From Helicobacter felistomachi (lineage in GTDB: Bacteria; Campylobacterota; Campylobacteria; Campylobacterales; Helicobacteraceae): 64,000 nt of DNA. The translations under genes and the position numbers were made by a program. The stretch lies in assembly GCF_030296895.1 (NCBI RefSeq), contig NZ_AP028022.1, positions 1,488,001 through 1,552,000 of the forward strand. Reading direction: 5' to 3'. The notes below the pieces were generated by a model. That model saw nothing but the letters and a program-made list of their open reading frames with translations. It had not been told where the DNA came from and made no database searches. Of this stretch, positions 1 through 8,879 are shown one piece after another; positions within the stretch are counted from its first letter, which is position 1; each line of letters begins with the position of its first letter.

Positions 1-1412
1 TTGATGGCGGGGTTGGTGTTGACTTGGATTTTATGGATGGCGACTTGGCTGATTAAGTTCTTGTGGGTGAAGTCTAAAGTTACGCGGTTGTCGGTGTCGG
101 CCATGTTTTTATAGCGGGTGTGGGTGGTGTTGATGTAGATAATTTTGCTTGTGGGGCTGATGTCTAAAAACACCTGCGCGCTTTGGTTGCTAAAGGGAAT
201 GTTATAAAGCGCAAAGCCCCCCGCCGCGATGTCTACGCTGCCTTGCACGAACAAGAGGGACTTGGCATGGGGGACAAATTGCACGGTGAGCAAAATGTCC
301 GCCCCGATGGTGGGCTTGAATTGGCTTAAGGGCAAATTGATACCATAAGCTTTTAAGATCTCTCTTATGGGAGCAAAAGCGGGGCTTGGGGCGTTTTTAA
401 TGCTCGCCACTAGTCTAGATGAGGGTCCAAAATGGCTCATGACCACCTGCGAGCCTTCTAGGCGCATGTGTTGGTAGTTGATGTACTTAGGCGTGATGGT
501 TAATTGTCCATTGGCAAACTCTAACCCCACTTCTTTAGCCAAAATGGGGGGGAGTTTGGGGTTGTAGATCACACGGGCATTTTGCACCATAGCCTGCACG
601 CTCAAGTTATCTTGCAGGGTCTTTAGGATGTGCTTGTCTTTGAAGTTTAAGGAAAGTTTGGCTTCCTTGATAGCAAAGCCAGAAAAGGCAATGTTTGTAA
701 AGAGCCATTTTTGCAAAGCTTGGTTTTTGTCGGGTTTAAAGTAGGGCTTTAAAAAGTCTATGTGCTTGATGTTGTTGGAGTTGAGCCTTAGAGCCACGGA
801 TTTAAAGTCGGTTAAGCCTTGCACGAAAATTTTTAACTTAGATGGTCTAATATTTGGGGTGTGGATGGGGGAAACTTGCAGGCTAAAGTTTAATTGTTGT
901 GTGCGTTTAGCATAGGTTGCCTGCCCTACAAGATGTATATGATAGGGGGCAGAGTCCAAATAATTAATGTTTAGGCGCAATTCTCGGCGCTCTTTCTCTT
1001 GTAGGTCAAACTGCCCGTTCACAAGATTAGGAAAGGCAAATTCGTAGCGGTATCCGTCAAAAAATACATGGGCTTTGATGTTGGGCTTGATGTCAATTTC
1101 TTGGATATTGATTTTTTCAAAGTAGTCCATAGCCCACATGCCGTATTGGATGTAGCGCACAATGGCGGCGATGGTGGGGGGTCTTCTATTGGGTTTATGC
1201 TTGACTAATGCGATGATGTCTAACTGCCCCACCCTTAGCAAGAATTTATTATTCAGTTTTAGATAAAATCGCTCAATTTTCAGTCCGCCAAAGCGCATGG
1301 AGGAGATGTAAATTCCGTTTTTCAACACAATAAACAGAATGGCAAAAAGAACGCACACGAGCCCGATAGAGAAAAAAGGCCGTAATATTCTCTTGGAGAT
1401 GGCTTTTATCAT
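1..1412 (-). CDS. AsmA-like/DUF3971 membrane-anchored protein (HP0586-like), C-terminus outside window
   Basis: An open frame runs on the minus strand from ATG at 1412-1410 to the window edge with no stop. The N-terminus is basic (MIKAISKRILR) followed by one hydrophobic segment of about 20 residues, then a long beta-rich, low-cysteine sequence typical of AsmA/YhdP-type proteins, which in other bacteria act between inner and outer membrane in lipid transport. It is divergent to mltG, the order I remember for HP0586/HP0587. The chosen ATG lies inside the mltG frame, so the two 5' ends overlap head to head unless one gene starts later. The family call is inferred from the fold pattern and neighbourhood; no catalytic motif is expected. 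Confidence 0.65.
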   Translation of the reverse strand, partial: MIKAISKRILRPFFSIGLVCVLFAILFIVLKNGIYISSMRFGGLKIERFYLKLNNKFLLRVGQLDIIALVKHKPNRRPPTIAAIVRYIQYGMWAMDYFEKINIQEIDIKPNIKAHVFFDGYRYEFAFPNLVNGQFDLQEKERRELRLNINYLDSAPYHIHLVGQATYAKRTQQLNFSLQVSPIHTPNIRPSKLKIFVQGLTDFKSVALRLNSNNIKHIDFLKPYFKPDKNQALQKWLFTNIAFSGFAIKEAKLSLNFKDKHILKTLQDNLSVQAMVQNARVIYNPKLPPILAKEVGLEFANGQLTITPKYINYQHMRLEGSQVVMSHFGPSSRLVASIKNAPSPAFAPIREILKAYGINLPLSQFKPTIGADILLTVQFVPHAKSLLFVQGSVDIAAGGFALYNIPFSNQSAQVFLDISPTSKIIYINTTHTRYKNMADTDNRVTLDFTHKNLISQVAIHKIQVNTNPAI

Positions 1413-2331
1413 TGCGCTTTCATTGCTGTTTTACCTAAGTATACCCATAAAATCTTACGCGATTGTTTACATACCTAGGGGTGCGCTTAAAACCGCTTTA
1501 AACCACTTAAGCACGCCCGAAACCCCCACCCCCAAAACAAATGCCCTGGATTTGTGGATTTTACGCCTGATGGCCGCCTTGCACCTGTGGCACACCCCCA
1601 AAAGAGGCTATATCGCCATCCCTATTAGCCGCACCACCACAAAGGGGGACTTCTTGCACGCCTTAAGCTTGTCTAAGGCAGTTTATCAAAACGCGACCTT
1701 GATCCCGGGTGAAACTTTATATTTTTTTATACGGCACTTGGCTAAGGTGTTTCATTTGAAGGTGGAGGATTTAGAGCAAGCCTACAACGCCAAAGCCCTT
1801 TGGGCTGATGGGGCGATTGCCCCCAACACTTATAAATTCACTTTAGGCATTTCGGCGCAAAATCTCATGGATCATCTTTTAAAACACAGCCAAAAGCACT
1901 ACCAAAAATTAAGCGAGCAACTGCTAGGCAGTTACGACCCCAAAAAGTGGCAACAAACCCTAATCATTGCCTCCATTATCCAAAAAGAGGCGGCAAATGC
2001 CGCAGAAATGCCCCTTATTGCGGGGGTGATTTACAACCGCTTGAAAAAACACATGCCCTTACAAATGGACGGAGCGCTCAATTATGGCAAATACTCCCAC
2101 GCCAAAGTCACGCATGAAAGAATTGCCACAGACAACAGTCCCTACAACACCTACAAACATAAAGGGCTGCCTAAAGAGCCGGTGGGCAGTGCGGGGCTAG
2201 AGGCGATTAAAGCCGCCCTGTTTCCTGCTAAAACGCCGTTTTTATACTTTGTCAAGACCAAAGAGGGGGCGCATAAATTCAGTGCAAACTACAAAGAACA
2301 TGTCCGTGCGATCCACAAGTTCTCGCCTTAG
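1339..2331 (+). CDS. mltG: Endolytic murein transglycosylase MltG
   Basis: Inner-membrane lytic transglycosylase thought to cut nascent glycan strands and end their elongation. One N-terminal membrane helix (about residues 20-42) precedes the YceG domain. The catalytic glutamate motif is visible as IIASIIQKEA (about residue 218), followed by GVIYNRLKKHMPLQ and the C-terminal signature PVGSAGLEAIKAAL...FLYFV. Length 330 is normal. In older Helicobacter annotation the gene is called pabC/aminodeoxychorismate lyase, but these motifs are MltG. The start is uncertain: ATG 1339 overlaps the divergent upstream gene, while ATG 1399 (MAFIIALSL) would reduce the overlap and still keep the membrane helix. 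Confidence 0.9.
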   Translation: MAKRTHTSPIEKKGRNILLEMAFIIALSLLFYLSIPIKSYAIVYIPRGALKTALNHLSTPETPTPKTNALDLWILRLMAALHLWHTPKRGYIAIPISRTTTKGDFLHALSLSKAVYQNATLIPGETLYFFIRHLAKVFHLKVEDLEQAYNAKALWADGAIAPNTYKFTLGISAQNLMDHLLKHSQKHYQKLSEQLLGSYDPKKWQQTLIIASIIQKEAANAAEMPLIAGVIYNRLKKHMPLQMDGALNYGKYSHAKVTHERIATDNSPYNTYKHKGLPKEPVGSAGLEAIKAALFPAKTPFLYFVKTKEGAHKFSANYKEHVRAIHKFSP

Positions 2332-2399
2332 CTTAGTTTGGCTTTAGATATTTAATGCTAGTATTCTGGGCGTTTTTATTTGAGGCTCAAGGAGATTAA

Positions 2400-2741
2400 A
2401 TGGCTAAGATGCAAGCCCCAGAGGGCGTGCCTGTTTGGGTCAATGAAGCCCGTTGTAAGGGGTGCGATTTATGTGTGTCGGTGTGTCCGGCTGGGGTTTT
2501 AGGGATGGGTTTTAAGCCCACGCATATCCTTGGCAAGGTTGCCAAAGTGGCTTACCCTGAGAGTTGTATCGGGTGCTATAAGTGTGAGCTGGGTTGCCCC
2601 GATTTTGCCATTTATGTCGCAGAAAAAAAGGAATTTAAATTTGCAAAAGTGTCTAAAGAAGCTGAAGAGAGGGGGGCTAGAGTGCGGGCAAACAATTACA
2701 TGCTCTTAGAAGACAGCATCAAGGAGGGGAGGGGCAAATGA
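2400..2741 (+). CDS. oorD: 2-oxoglutarate:acceptor oxidoreductase, delta (ferredoxin) subunit
   Basis: Small 113-residue electron-transfer subunit of the OOR complex, which converts 2-oxoglutarate and CoA to succinyl-CoA and passes electrons to a low-potential acceptor. Two 4Fe-4S binding motifs are visible: CKGCDLCVSVCP (about residues 19-30) and CIGCYKCELGCP (about 56-67). It has an AAGGAG-like site before ATG 2400. It overlaps oorA by four bases (ATGA), and the order D-A-B-C matches H. pylori, where the complex replaces 2-oxoglutarate dehydrogenase in the incomplete TCA cycle. Confidence 0.96.
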   Translation: MAKMQAPEGVPVWVNEARCKGCDLCVSVCPAGVLGMGFKPTHILGKVAKVAYPESCIGCYKCELGCPDFAIYVAEKKEFKFAKVSKEAEERGARVRANNYMLLEDSIKEGRGK

Positions 2742-3862
2742 GAGAGGTGATTTCAGATGGCAATGAATTGGTCGCTAAGGCGGCGATTGAGGCAGGGTGT
2801 CGCTTCTTTGGGGGTTATCCCATCACGCCAAGTTCGGACATCATGCATGCGATGAGCGGGCTGCTGCCGGCAAATGGGGGGCATTTTATCCAAATGGAGG
2901 ATGAAATCGGGGGCATTTGTGTGGCACTAGGGGCAAGCATGAGCGGCGTGAAAGCAATGACAGCTAGCTCAGGGCCGGGGATTTCGCTCAAGGTGGAGCA
3001 AATGGGCTATGCTTTCATGACAGAAACCCCTCTTGTGATTGTGGACGTGATGCGTTCAGGCCCTTCTACGGGGATGCCCACAAGGGTGGCACAAGGCGAT
3101 GTCAATTTTTTAAAGCACCCCACGCATGGGGATTTTAAATCTGTCGCTCTGGCCCCGGGGAGTTTAGAGGAAGCCTACACGGAGACGATTCGGGCGTTCA
3201 ACTTAGCAGAGAAGTTGATGACCCCCGTTTTCTTGCTGCTGGATGAAACCGTGGGGCACATGTATGGCAAGGTGTCCCTACCCGATTTGCAAGATTTAAA
3301 AATCATCAATCGGCGGGTGTTTGGGGGCGATCCCAAAGACTACCAACCCTATGGCGTGGCAAGCGATGAACCCGCCATTTTAAACCCCTTCTTTAAGGGC
3401 TACCGCTACCACATCACAGGCTTGCACCACGGGCCTATCGGCTTTCCTAGTGAAGATCCCAAAGTGGCGGGAGTGCTGATGGATCGGCTCTTTAATAAAA
3501 TCGATTCACGGCTTGATGAGGTGTGCTTGAATGAAGAGATAGACATTGAGGGGGCAGATTTATTGGTGGTTGCTTATGGCTCAAGTTCCCTAGCGATCAA
3601 AGAAGCCCTAAGAGAGCTAAAGGCCCAAAATTATCCTAAAAAAGTGGGCTTCTTTAGGCCTTTAACCCTGTGGCCCAGCCCCAAAAAACGCCTCGAGGAG
3701 CTGGGTAAGCAGTTTAAAAATATCCTTATGGTGGAGCTCAACAAGGGGCAGTATCTGCAAGAAGTGGAGCACATTTTAGGGCGCAAAGTTCCCGCCTTGC
3801 TGCAGGCCAATGGCCGCCCCTTCTCGCCCAAACAAATCATGGCTAAAATCAAGGAGTTTTGA
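2738..3862 (+). CDS. oorA: 2-oxoglutarate:acceptor oxidoreductase, alpha subunit
   Basis: 374 residues. Alpha subunit of the four-subunit OOR, related to the pyrimidine-binding half of pyruvate:ferredoxin oxidoreductase. The N-terminus has GNELVAKAAIEAGCRFFGGYPITPSS, the usual entry of this family, followed by QMEDEIG and the ASSGPGISL loop. The C-terminal half carries VVAYGSSSLAIKEAL and a segment ending FRPLTLWP. ATG overlaps the oorD stop, and the stop overlaps the oorB ATG (TGATG), so the three subunits should be translationally coupled. Confidence 0.96.
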   Translation: MREVISDGNELVAKAAIEAGCRFFGGYPITPSSDIMHAMSGLLPANGGHFIQMEDEIGGICVALGASMSGVKAMTASSGPGISLKVEQMGYAFMTETPLVIVDVMRSGPSTGMPTRVAQGDVNFLKHPTHGDFKSVALAPGSLEEAYTETIRAFNLAEKLMTPVFLLLDETVGHMYGKVSLPDLQDLKIINRRVFGGDPKDYQPYGVASDEPAILNPFFKGYRYHITGLHHGPIGFPSEDPKVAGVLMDRLFNKIDSRLDEVCLNEEIDIEGADLLVVAYGSSSLAIKEALRELKAQNYPKKVGFFRPLTLWPSPKKRLEELGKQFKNILMVELNKGQYLQEVEHILGRKVPALLQANGRPFSPKQIMAKIKEF

Positions 3863-4866
3863 TGGCGTTTGATTACGACACTTATTTACGCGTGGATAAA
3901 ACCCCCACTTTGTGGTGCTGGGGCTGTGGGGATGGCGTGATTTTAAAATCCATTATCCGCGCCATTGACACCCTAGGCTGGGACATGGACGATGTGTGCT
4001 TTGTGAGTGGGATCGGCTGCAGTGGGCGCATGAGTTCGTATGTCAATTGCAACACCGTGCACACGACCCATGGGCGGGCTTTAGCTTACGCCACGGGCAT
4101 TAAAATGGCTAACCCAAATAAGCATGTCATTGTGGTGTCCGGTGATGGAGATAGCTTTGCCATCGGGGGCAACCACACCATCCATGCGTGCAGGCGCAAC
4201 ATTGATTTAAACTTGGTGTTGGTGGATAACTTTATCTACGGCCTCACAAATTCGCAAACCTCCCCCACCACCCCCAATGGCATGTGGACCGTCACCGCCC
4301 AAACCGGCAACATTGACAACAGCTTTGACCCCTGCGAAATTGCGATGGCAGCGGGGGCAAGTTTTGTGGGGCGTGAGAGCGTGCTAGAGCCTAAAAAATT
4401 AGAGCGCACCCTTGCCGATGCCTTTAGCCACAAGGGCTTTAGCTTTGTGGATGTGCACAGCAACTGCCACATCAACTTGGGACGCAAGAACAAAATGGGC
4501 GAAGCAGCGCAAACTTTAAAATGGATCGAGTCGCGCCTAGTGAGCCGCCGCAAGTATGAAGAGATGACCCCTGAAGAGCGGGTGGGCAAATTCCCCACGG
4601 GCGTGTTGAAACAAGACACTTCTAAAGTGGAGTATTGCCAAGCGTATCAGGGCGTGATTGATAAAGCCCAAGCAAAAAAGCCTAAGGACATTGATGCAGA
4701 CACAATTACGATTTACAGGTGTGGGCGGTCAGGGTGTGCTTTTGGCGGGCGAAATCTTGGCCGAGGCACAGATCGCCGCCGGGGGCTTTGGCACGAAAAC
4801 CTCTTCTTACACAAGCCAAGTGAGGGGCGGGCCCACAAAAGTGGATATTATCTTAAGCCCTCATGA
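3862..4866 (+). CDS. oorB: 2-oxoglutarate:acceptor oxidoreductase, beta subunit, with frame running into oorC
   Basis: Thiamine-diphosphate-binding beta subunit of OOR. The start is ATG 3862 with AAGGAG six bases upstream. Motifs include WCWGCGDG, GIGCSGR, HGRALAYATGIK and the ThDP/Mg signature GDGDSFAIGGNH. The family length is about 273 residues, but here the frame continues for about 60 more residues of arginine- and glycine-rich sequence that is simply oorC read in another frame (overlap 4694-4866). Adding one A to the A6 run at 4674-4679 gives GCA AAA AAA GCC TAA, a 274-residue protein stopping just before the oorC ribosome-binding site. The extension is therefore probably an artefact of a single-base deletion, though a true stop loss cannot be excluded. 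Confidence 0.93.
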   Translation: MAFDYDTYLRVDKTPTLWCWGCGDGVILKSIIRAIDTLGWDMDDVCFVSGIGCSGRMSSYVNCNTVHTTHGRALAYATGIKMANPNKHVIVVSGDGDSFAIGGNHTIHACRRNIDLNLVLVDNFIYGLTNSQTSPTTPNGMWTVTAQTGNIDNSFDPCEIAMAAGASFVGRESVLEPKKLERTLADAFSHKGFSFVDVHSNCHINLGRKNKMGEAAQTLKWIESRLVSRRKYEEMTPEERVGKFPTGVLKQDTSKVEYCQAYQGVIDKAQAKKPKDIDADTITIYRCGRSGCAFGGRNLGRGTDRRRGLWHENLFLHKPSEGRAHKSGYYLKPS

Positions 4867-5260
4867 AATCATCTACCCCTACGCCAAAGAAGGTGAGATT
4901 GATTTTATGCTCTCTGTGGCACAAAGCAGCTACCAACTCTTTAAAAACGATGTCAAAGAGGGGGGGGTCGTGGTGGTGGACCCTAATTTAGTCCAACCCA
5001 CACCCGAGGACGAGGCGAAGTTTCAGCTTTATAAACTCCCTATCATCACCATTGCTAAAGAGGAAGTCGGCAATATCGTTACGCAATCGGTGGTGGCTTT
5101 GGCGGTTACAGTGGTGTTGACGGGCTGTGTGGATAAAGAGCAGGTGCTAAAAACCATGGTTTCTAAAGTCCCTGCTAAGGTGGTAGAATTGAATAAAAAA
5201 GCCTTTGAAGTCGGCGAAGCCCACGCCCTAAAAGCACTGGCGGCAAGAAAAATCTCTTAG
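4694..5260 (+). CDS. oorC: 2-oxoglutarate:acceptor oxidoreductase, gamma subunit
   Basis: 188-residue gamma subunit of OOR. ATG 4694 is chosen because AAGGA sits five bases upstream (4684-4688) and the family begins right at QLRFTGVGGQGVLLAGEILAEA, the hallmark Rossmann-like motif. GTKTSSYTSQVRGGPTKVDI follows, also typical. An upstream TTG at 4658 would only add residues encoded inside the end of oorB. The gene is last in oorDABC, and its TAG overlaps the GTG start of the next gene by one base. Confidence 0.95.
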   Translation: MQTQLRFTGVGGQGVLLAGEILAEAQIAAGGFGTKTSSYTSQVRGGPTKVDIILSPHEIIYPYAKEGEIDFMLSVAQSSYQLFKNDVKEGGVVVVDPNLVQPTPEDEAKFQLYKLPIITIAKEEVGNIVTQSVVALAVTVVLTGCVDKEQVLKTMVSKVPAKVVELNKKAFEVGEAHALKALAARKIS

Positions 5261-7185
5261 TGTTAGACCCCGCACAAATCGCCGCTTTGGCGGATAGGAC
5301 CCCTTTTTATCTCTACGATTTAGACGGCATTAGGGGGGCTTTCTTAGACTTTAAAGAAGTCTTTAGGGGGCACAAATCGCTCATTTGCTACGCTCTTAAG
5401 GCCAATTCTAATCTAGCTCTCTTGGAGGTTTTAGCCAAGGCGGGGGCGGGGGCAGATTGCGTGTCGATCTATGAAGTCCACCGTGCGCTCTTAGCCGGCA
5501 TTGCGCCTTATAAAATCATTTTTAGCGGGGTGGGTAAACTTGAGAGTGAGATTCAAGAGGCCCTAGAGCAGGGGATCTTGTTTTTAAATGTGGAGTCCTT
5601 TGAGGAGCTAAGGCTCATAGAGCAGATCGCAAAAGAGCACAACACCAAAGCCCGCATTAGTGTCAGAGTCAACCCCAACATTGACCCCGCCACGCACCCT
5701 TATATCTCTACCGGGCTGTGGGAGAATAAATTTGGGGTGGAAGAAAAAGAGGCGGTGCAAATGTTTATGTTTGCCAAGCAATCCGCCCATTTAGACCCCA
5801 TCGCCTTGCATTTTCACATAGGCTCGCAACTCTTGCAACTTGCTCCTCTAGAACAAGCCTTTGAAAAAATGGCAAGCTTTGCCCGCTTTTTAATCGCGAG
5901 TGGGGTGGAGCTTAAGTTCTTTGATGTGGGTGGAGGGCTAGGCGTGGCTTATCATCCCACACAAGAACCCATCGCCTTACAGAGCTACGCCACCGCCCTT
6001 TTTAAAGCCACAAAAGGGTTAGATTTAACCATCATTTGCGAGCCGGGGCGGCGCATTGTAGCAGAGCATGGGGTGTTGGTTACCAAGGTGCAATACACGA
6101 AGTCCAACGCCCACAAACACTTTGCCATTGTGGATGTGGGCATGAACGACTTCATGCGCCCCGCCCTTTACCAAGCCACCCATCCCGTGCGCCTACTGAC
6201 CCCCAAAGACACCGCACCGGTGGCTTACGATTTGGTCGGACCTATTTGTGAGAGCGCAGATTGCTTTGTAAAGGGCGTTCATTTGCCAAAGCTAGAGCGA
6301 GGGGATTTACTTGTCTTTGAAAAAGTGGGGGCGTATGGGGCGAGCATGGCAAGCCACTACAACAGCCGCCCCAATCTCTTAGAGCTAGGATTTGAAGGTG
6401 GTGCGATCCGCACGCTTAGAGAGCGAGAGGACTTTTTTGACTTGATTAAGCATGAAATGGGGCATTTAAAGGGGGAGGGCATTGCGTCTAAACGGGTACA
6501 AATAGACCAAATCGACCAAAGCCTAGTTAAACTCTTAAACGAACGCTTTGCCTTAAGCACACAAATTGCCAAGGACAAGCACCAAATAGGGCTTAGCGTC
6601 TATAATCCCCTAAGAGAAGCCGAGATTTTTGCCAAAGTGGGGGGGCGTTTGGAGAGTGTTTATACTGAGATTTTGGGTGTGTCTAGGGGGCTTATTGACC
6701 CTGAAAAAGTGGGGGTGAGTGGCAGCACAAACACGGCAAGAAGGCTTTTGGGGCAGAAGTTTAAATTAAACCTTTTTAACCCCCTAAAACTCTTTGATTC
6801 TATCTTGCTTAAGGGCGTGGATTATGGGCTCTTAGAAGTGCGCAAAACCTGCGCCTATGCTGAAGGGCTAAAGGTGTTAGTGGGCCATGTCGCTAGACAG
6901 GATTTAGAAATCGCGCATAGCTTTAAAATCGGGAGGGCGTGGTGTTTACTCATTGGGCGTTTTGGCTTTTTGGCACAAACCAACCCCACACGCAAGGCAT
7001 TGTGGTTTGAGCCCGCACAGGCGCAAGAAGTGCAGACTCTGCTAAACTCTTCCATGAACCCCTATTTTGCTGCTACAAAATTTGGCTGCTTGCTAGAAGT
7101 AGATATGGCACTAGAACTGCCTGCCCATTTGCAACCTGTCGTTTTAGGCACTTATTCCAACACACGGAGAGCATGTGGAGTTTAG
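5260..7185 (+). CDS. lysA: Diaminopimelate decarboxylase fused to chorismate mutase and prephenate-dehydratase-like domains
   Basis: Residues 1-405 are a complete PLP-dependent DAP decarboxylase making lysine from meso-DAP: CYALKANSN (PLP lysine), HFHIGSQ, GGGLGV, EPGRRIVAEHG, CESADC and YGASMASHYNSRP are all present. Residues about 408-495 form an AroQ chorismate mutase helix bundle (VQIDQIDQSLVKLLNERFAL). Residues about 500-641 resemble a worn prephenate dehydratase plus ACT end (VDYGLLEV, LIGRFGFLAQ, LGTYSNTR), without clear catalytic signatures. In H. pylori these are separate genes (HP0290, HP0291). An RBS-like GGGGGAGGG lies at the joint (6471-6479), and one extra G in the G5 run there would create a TAA ending LysA at about 410 residues, so the fusion could be a sequence error. 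Start is GTG, overlapping the oorC stop. Confidence 0.85.
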   Translation: MLDPAQIAALADRTPFYLYDLDGIRGAFLDFKEVFRGHKSLICYALKANSNLALLEVLAKAGAGADCVSIYEVHRALLAGIAPYKIIFSGVGKLESEIQEALEQGILFLNVESFEELRLIEQIAKEHNTKARISVRVNPNIDPATHPYISTGLWENKFGVEEKEAVQMFMFAKQSAHLDPIALHFHIGSQLLQLAPLEQAFEKMASFARFLIASGVELKFFDVGGGLGVAYHPTQEPIALQSYATALFKATKGLDLTIICEPGRRIVAEHGVLVTKVQYTKSNAHKHFAIVDVGMNDFMRPALYQATHPVRLLTPKDTAPVAYDLVGPICESADCFVKGVHLPKLERGDLLVFEKVGAYGASMASHYNSRPNLLELGFEGGAIRTLREREDFFDLIKHEMGHLKGEGIASKRVQIDQIDQSLVKLLNERFALSTQIAKDKHQIGLSVYNPLREAEIFAKVGGRLESVYTEILGVSRGLIDPEKVGVSGSTNTARRLLGQKFKLNLFNPLKLFDSILLKGVDYGLLEVRKTCAYAEGLKVLVGHVARQDLEIAHSFKIGRAWCLLIGRFGFLAQTNPTRKALWFEPAQAQEVQTLLNSSMNPYFAATKFGCLLEVDMALELPAHLQPVVLGTYSNTRRACGV

Positions 7186-8062
7186 CCCCCTTCATTTGGC
7201 GCAAAGAAACGCCCTAGATTCCGCCCTAAAGGCAGACAATTTTATCGTGGGCGATGTCAGTTTTACAAACTTGTATCTGTGGCAAAACGCTAGAGAGATT
7301 AGCCTAGCCTTTGTGGAGGGTTGTGTGGTGATCAAAACCGCCTACCCTAACGAGTCCCCCTTTTATTTTTACCCCATAGGCTCAGGGGATAAAAAAGCGG
7401 TGCTCGAGCAACTCATGAGCCACACTAGGGCACAAAAGGAAGTTTTAGAGTTTCGCGCCTTGCAAAGCACGCATAAGGACGAGTTGGAGCGGTTTTACCC
7501 CAATGCCTTTAGCTTTGAAGCTAAGAGGGATCGCTTTGACTATGTTTATAGTGTAGCCGAGCTCATCGCTCTAAGCGGTAAGAAATTCCATAAGAAGAAA
7601 AACCACTTAAATGCCTTTTTAAAAGCTTACCCCCACTACACCTACGAGCCCATTAGTCGGCTAAATATCTCCGATCTGAAACTTTCCCTCAAAGAGTGGC
7701 ACAAGCTAGACGACCCACAGGATTTAGGACTAGAGCACGAATATCTAGGGATTTTAAACACCCTAGACATTTACGAAAAGCTGCCCTTGCTAGGAGGGGT
7801 GATTAAAATTGAGGGGCGCATTGTGGCGATGAGTTTTGGGGAGAAAATCAACCCCGATATGGCACTGATTCACATTGAAAAAGCAGACCCGAGTGTGCGG
7901 GGGGCTTACCAAATGATCAACCAGCAACTCTTAACACACGCCTTTGCTGACTGTGTGCATGTGAATAGAGAAGAAGACTTAGGCATTGAGGGCTTACGCC
8001 AAGCCAAAATGGGTTACAACCCCGTGTTTTTGGTGGAGAAACACCACGCCCGCTTGGTCTAA
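7175..8062 (+). CDS. DUF2156 (LPG-synthase C-terminal-like) protein, HP0292-like
   Basis: 295 residues with a GNAT-like DUF2156 fold: the N-terminus has a ...DNFIVGDVSFTNLYLWQ entry, a central KKFHKKKNHLNAFLKAYP basic segment, and a C-terminal GVIKIEGRIVAMSFGE...HIEKADPSVRGAYQMINQQL block, ending REEDLGIEGLRQAKMGYNP. Family members transfer aminoacyl or related groups to lipids or remain uncharacterised; the substrate here is unknown. GTG 7175 follows ACGGAGAG and overlaps the preceding gene by 11 bases, so the genes form an operon. The same gene follows lysA and the chorismate mutase gene in H. pylori. Confidence 0.8.
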   Translation: MEFSPLHLAQRNALDSALKADNFIVGDVSFTNLYLWQNAREISLAFVEGCVVIKTAYPNESPFYFYPIGSGDKKAVLEQLMSHTRAQKEVLEFRALQSTHKDELERFYPNAFSFEAKRDRFDYVYSVAELIALSGKKFHKKKNHLNAFLKAYPHYTYEPISRLNISDLKLSLKEWHKLDDPQDLGLEHEYLGILNTLDIYEKLPLLGGVIKIEGRIVAMSFGEKINPDMALIHIEKADPSVRGAYQMINQQLLTHAFADCVHVNREEDLGIEGLRQAKMGYNPVFLVEKHHARLV

Positions 8063-8135
8063 AACTTTAGACTAAAATTACCATCGATTAGTTTTAGTAT
8101 CCTAAAATGGGACATTCTACTAGAAGGAGTATCTC

Positions 8136-8519
8136 ATGGATTTGCTAATACGACAATTGAAACACGAAGACCTACAAGAGTTCCAACAACTTGTGGCTAA
8201 ATTTGGGGCGAGCATCACCATTTTACCCGACATTAAAACTTCCCCCAAACCTGCAGTTTTGCAAAAATTGTCAGACGACCCCATTGAGGTGAATATGCCC
8301 CTTGTGGATGGGGCGTTTGTGGCAACTGTAAACCGCGAGAAAAAAGAAGTCCAAAAGACTTATTCTAGGCGTTGCCAAGATGCGCTAAACACACAAAAAC
8401 ACCGCCACGATCACCACAAACTCGGCTGTGGGCGCACGCACCATGCCGATAAATTCACCGAACGCCCCCTACGCCATAGCGACAGAGACTCCGACTCCGG
8501 GTTTGGGCTAGATATTTAA
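8136..8519 (+). pseudogene. Short protein or truncated gene, possibly AstA/GNAT-like N-terminus
   Basis: ATG 8136 has an excellent AGAAGGAG site. The first 75 residues look like a real protein (MDLLIRQLKHEDLQEFQQL..., then ITILPDIK and DGAFVATVNREKKEV) and faintly resemble the start of arginine N-succinyltransferase-type acetyltransferases. After about residue 76 the composition turns into arginine/histidine-rich sequence unlike a folded protein, and another frame at that point reads ILGVAKMR then stops. I infer a gene truncated by a frameshift or deletion. I do not recognise the product with confidence. Confidence 0.4.
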
Positions 8520-8863
8520 AGCCATTGCTCTAAGTCTTGTATAGCTTGGGTGTGCTTGTTTTCAGGTGCACCATCTTCATAGGTTTGGTAGTGTTTGATC
8601 GCCTCTGTGTAGAGCCCCTTTGCTTTTTCAGTGTCTTGCGCCACGCCGCGCCCTAGCTCGTACATCTTGCCTAGAGCATAAAACTCGTAGCCGAAGTCGT
8701 TTTCTTTGCGGGCGATTTTGCAAAAGTGCTCAAAGGCATTTAGGTAGTCTTGCACCATGTGGGGCGCGCCGCACAATTCCCCATTGTATTGGTTAAACAA
8801 ATCCAATAAAGCGTCATCACTCAGGTGCAAAGACAAATGGGATAAATCCTCTAGCATGGGCAT
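8516..8863 (-). CDS. Small Sel1-repeat protein
   Basis: 115 residues with one clear Sel1-type repeat: ALGKMYELGRGVAQDTEKAKGLYTEAIKHY. No signal peptide is visible, so it is probably cytoplasmic, unlike the secreted Hcp proteins of H. pylori. It is paralogous to the next gene: both begin with ...LSDDALLDLFNQYNG / LSDAALLELFNAYNG, then a VQDYL(N/R)AF segment. The function of such short SLR proteins is usually protein-protein interaction; none can be assigned here. Confidence 0.7.
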   Translation of the reverse strand: MPMLEDLSHLSLHLSDDALLDLFNQYNGELCGAPHMVQDYLNAFEHFCKIARKENDFGYEFYALGKMYELGRGVAQDTEKAKGLYTEAIKHYQTYEDGAPENKHTQAIQDLEQWL

Positions 8864-8879
8864 CCTTGTTTCAAATTAA

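Noticed and set aside
4236-4619. Minus-strand frame of 127 codons opposite oorB
   Set aside because: Lies wholly inside a well-supported subunit gene and has no ribosome-binding site.
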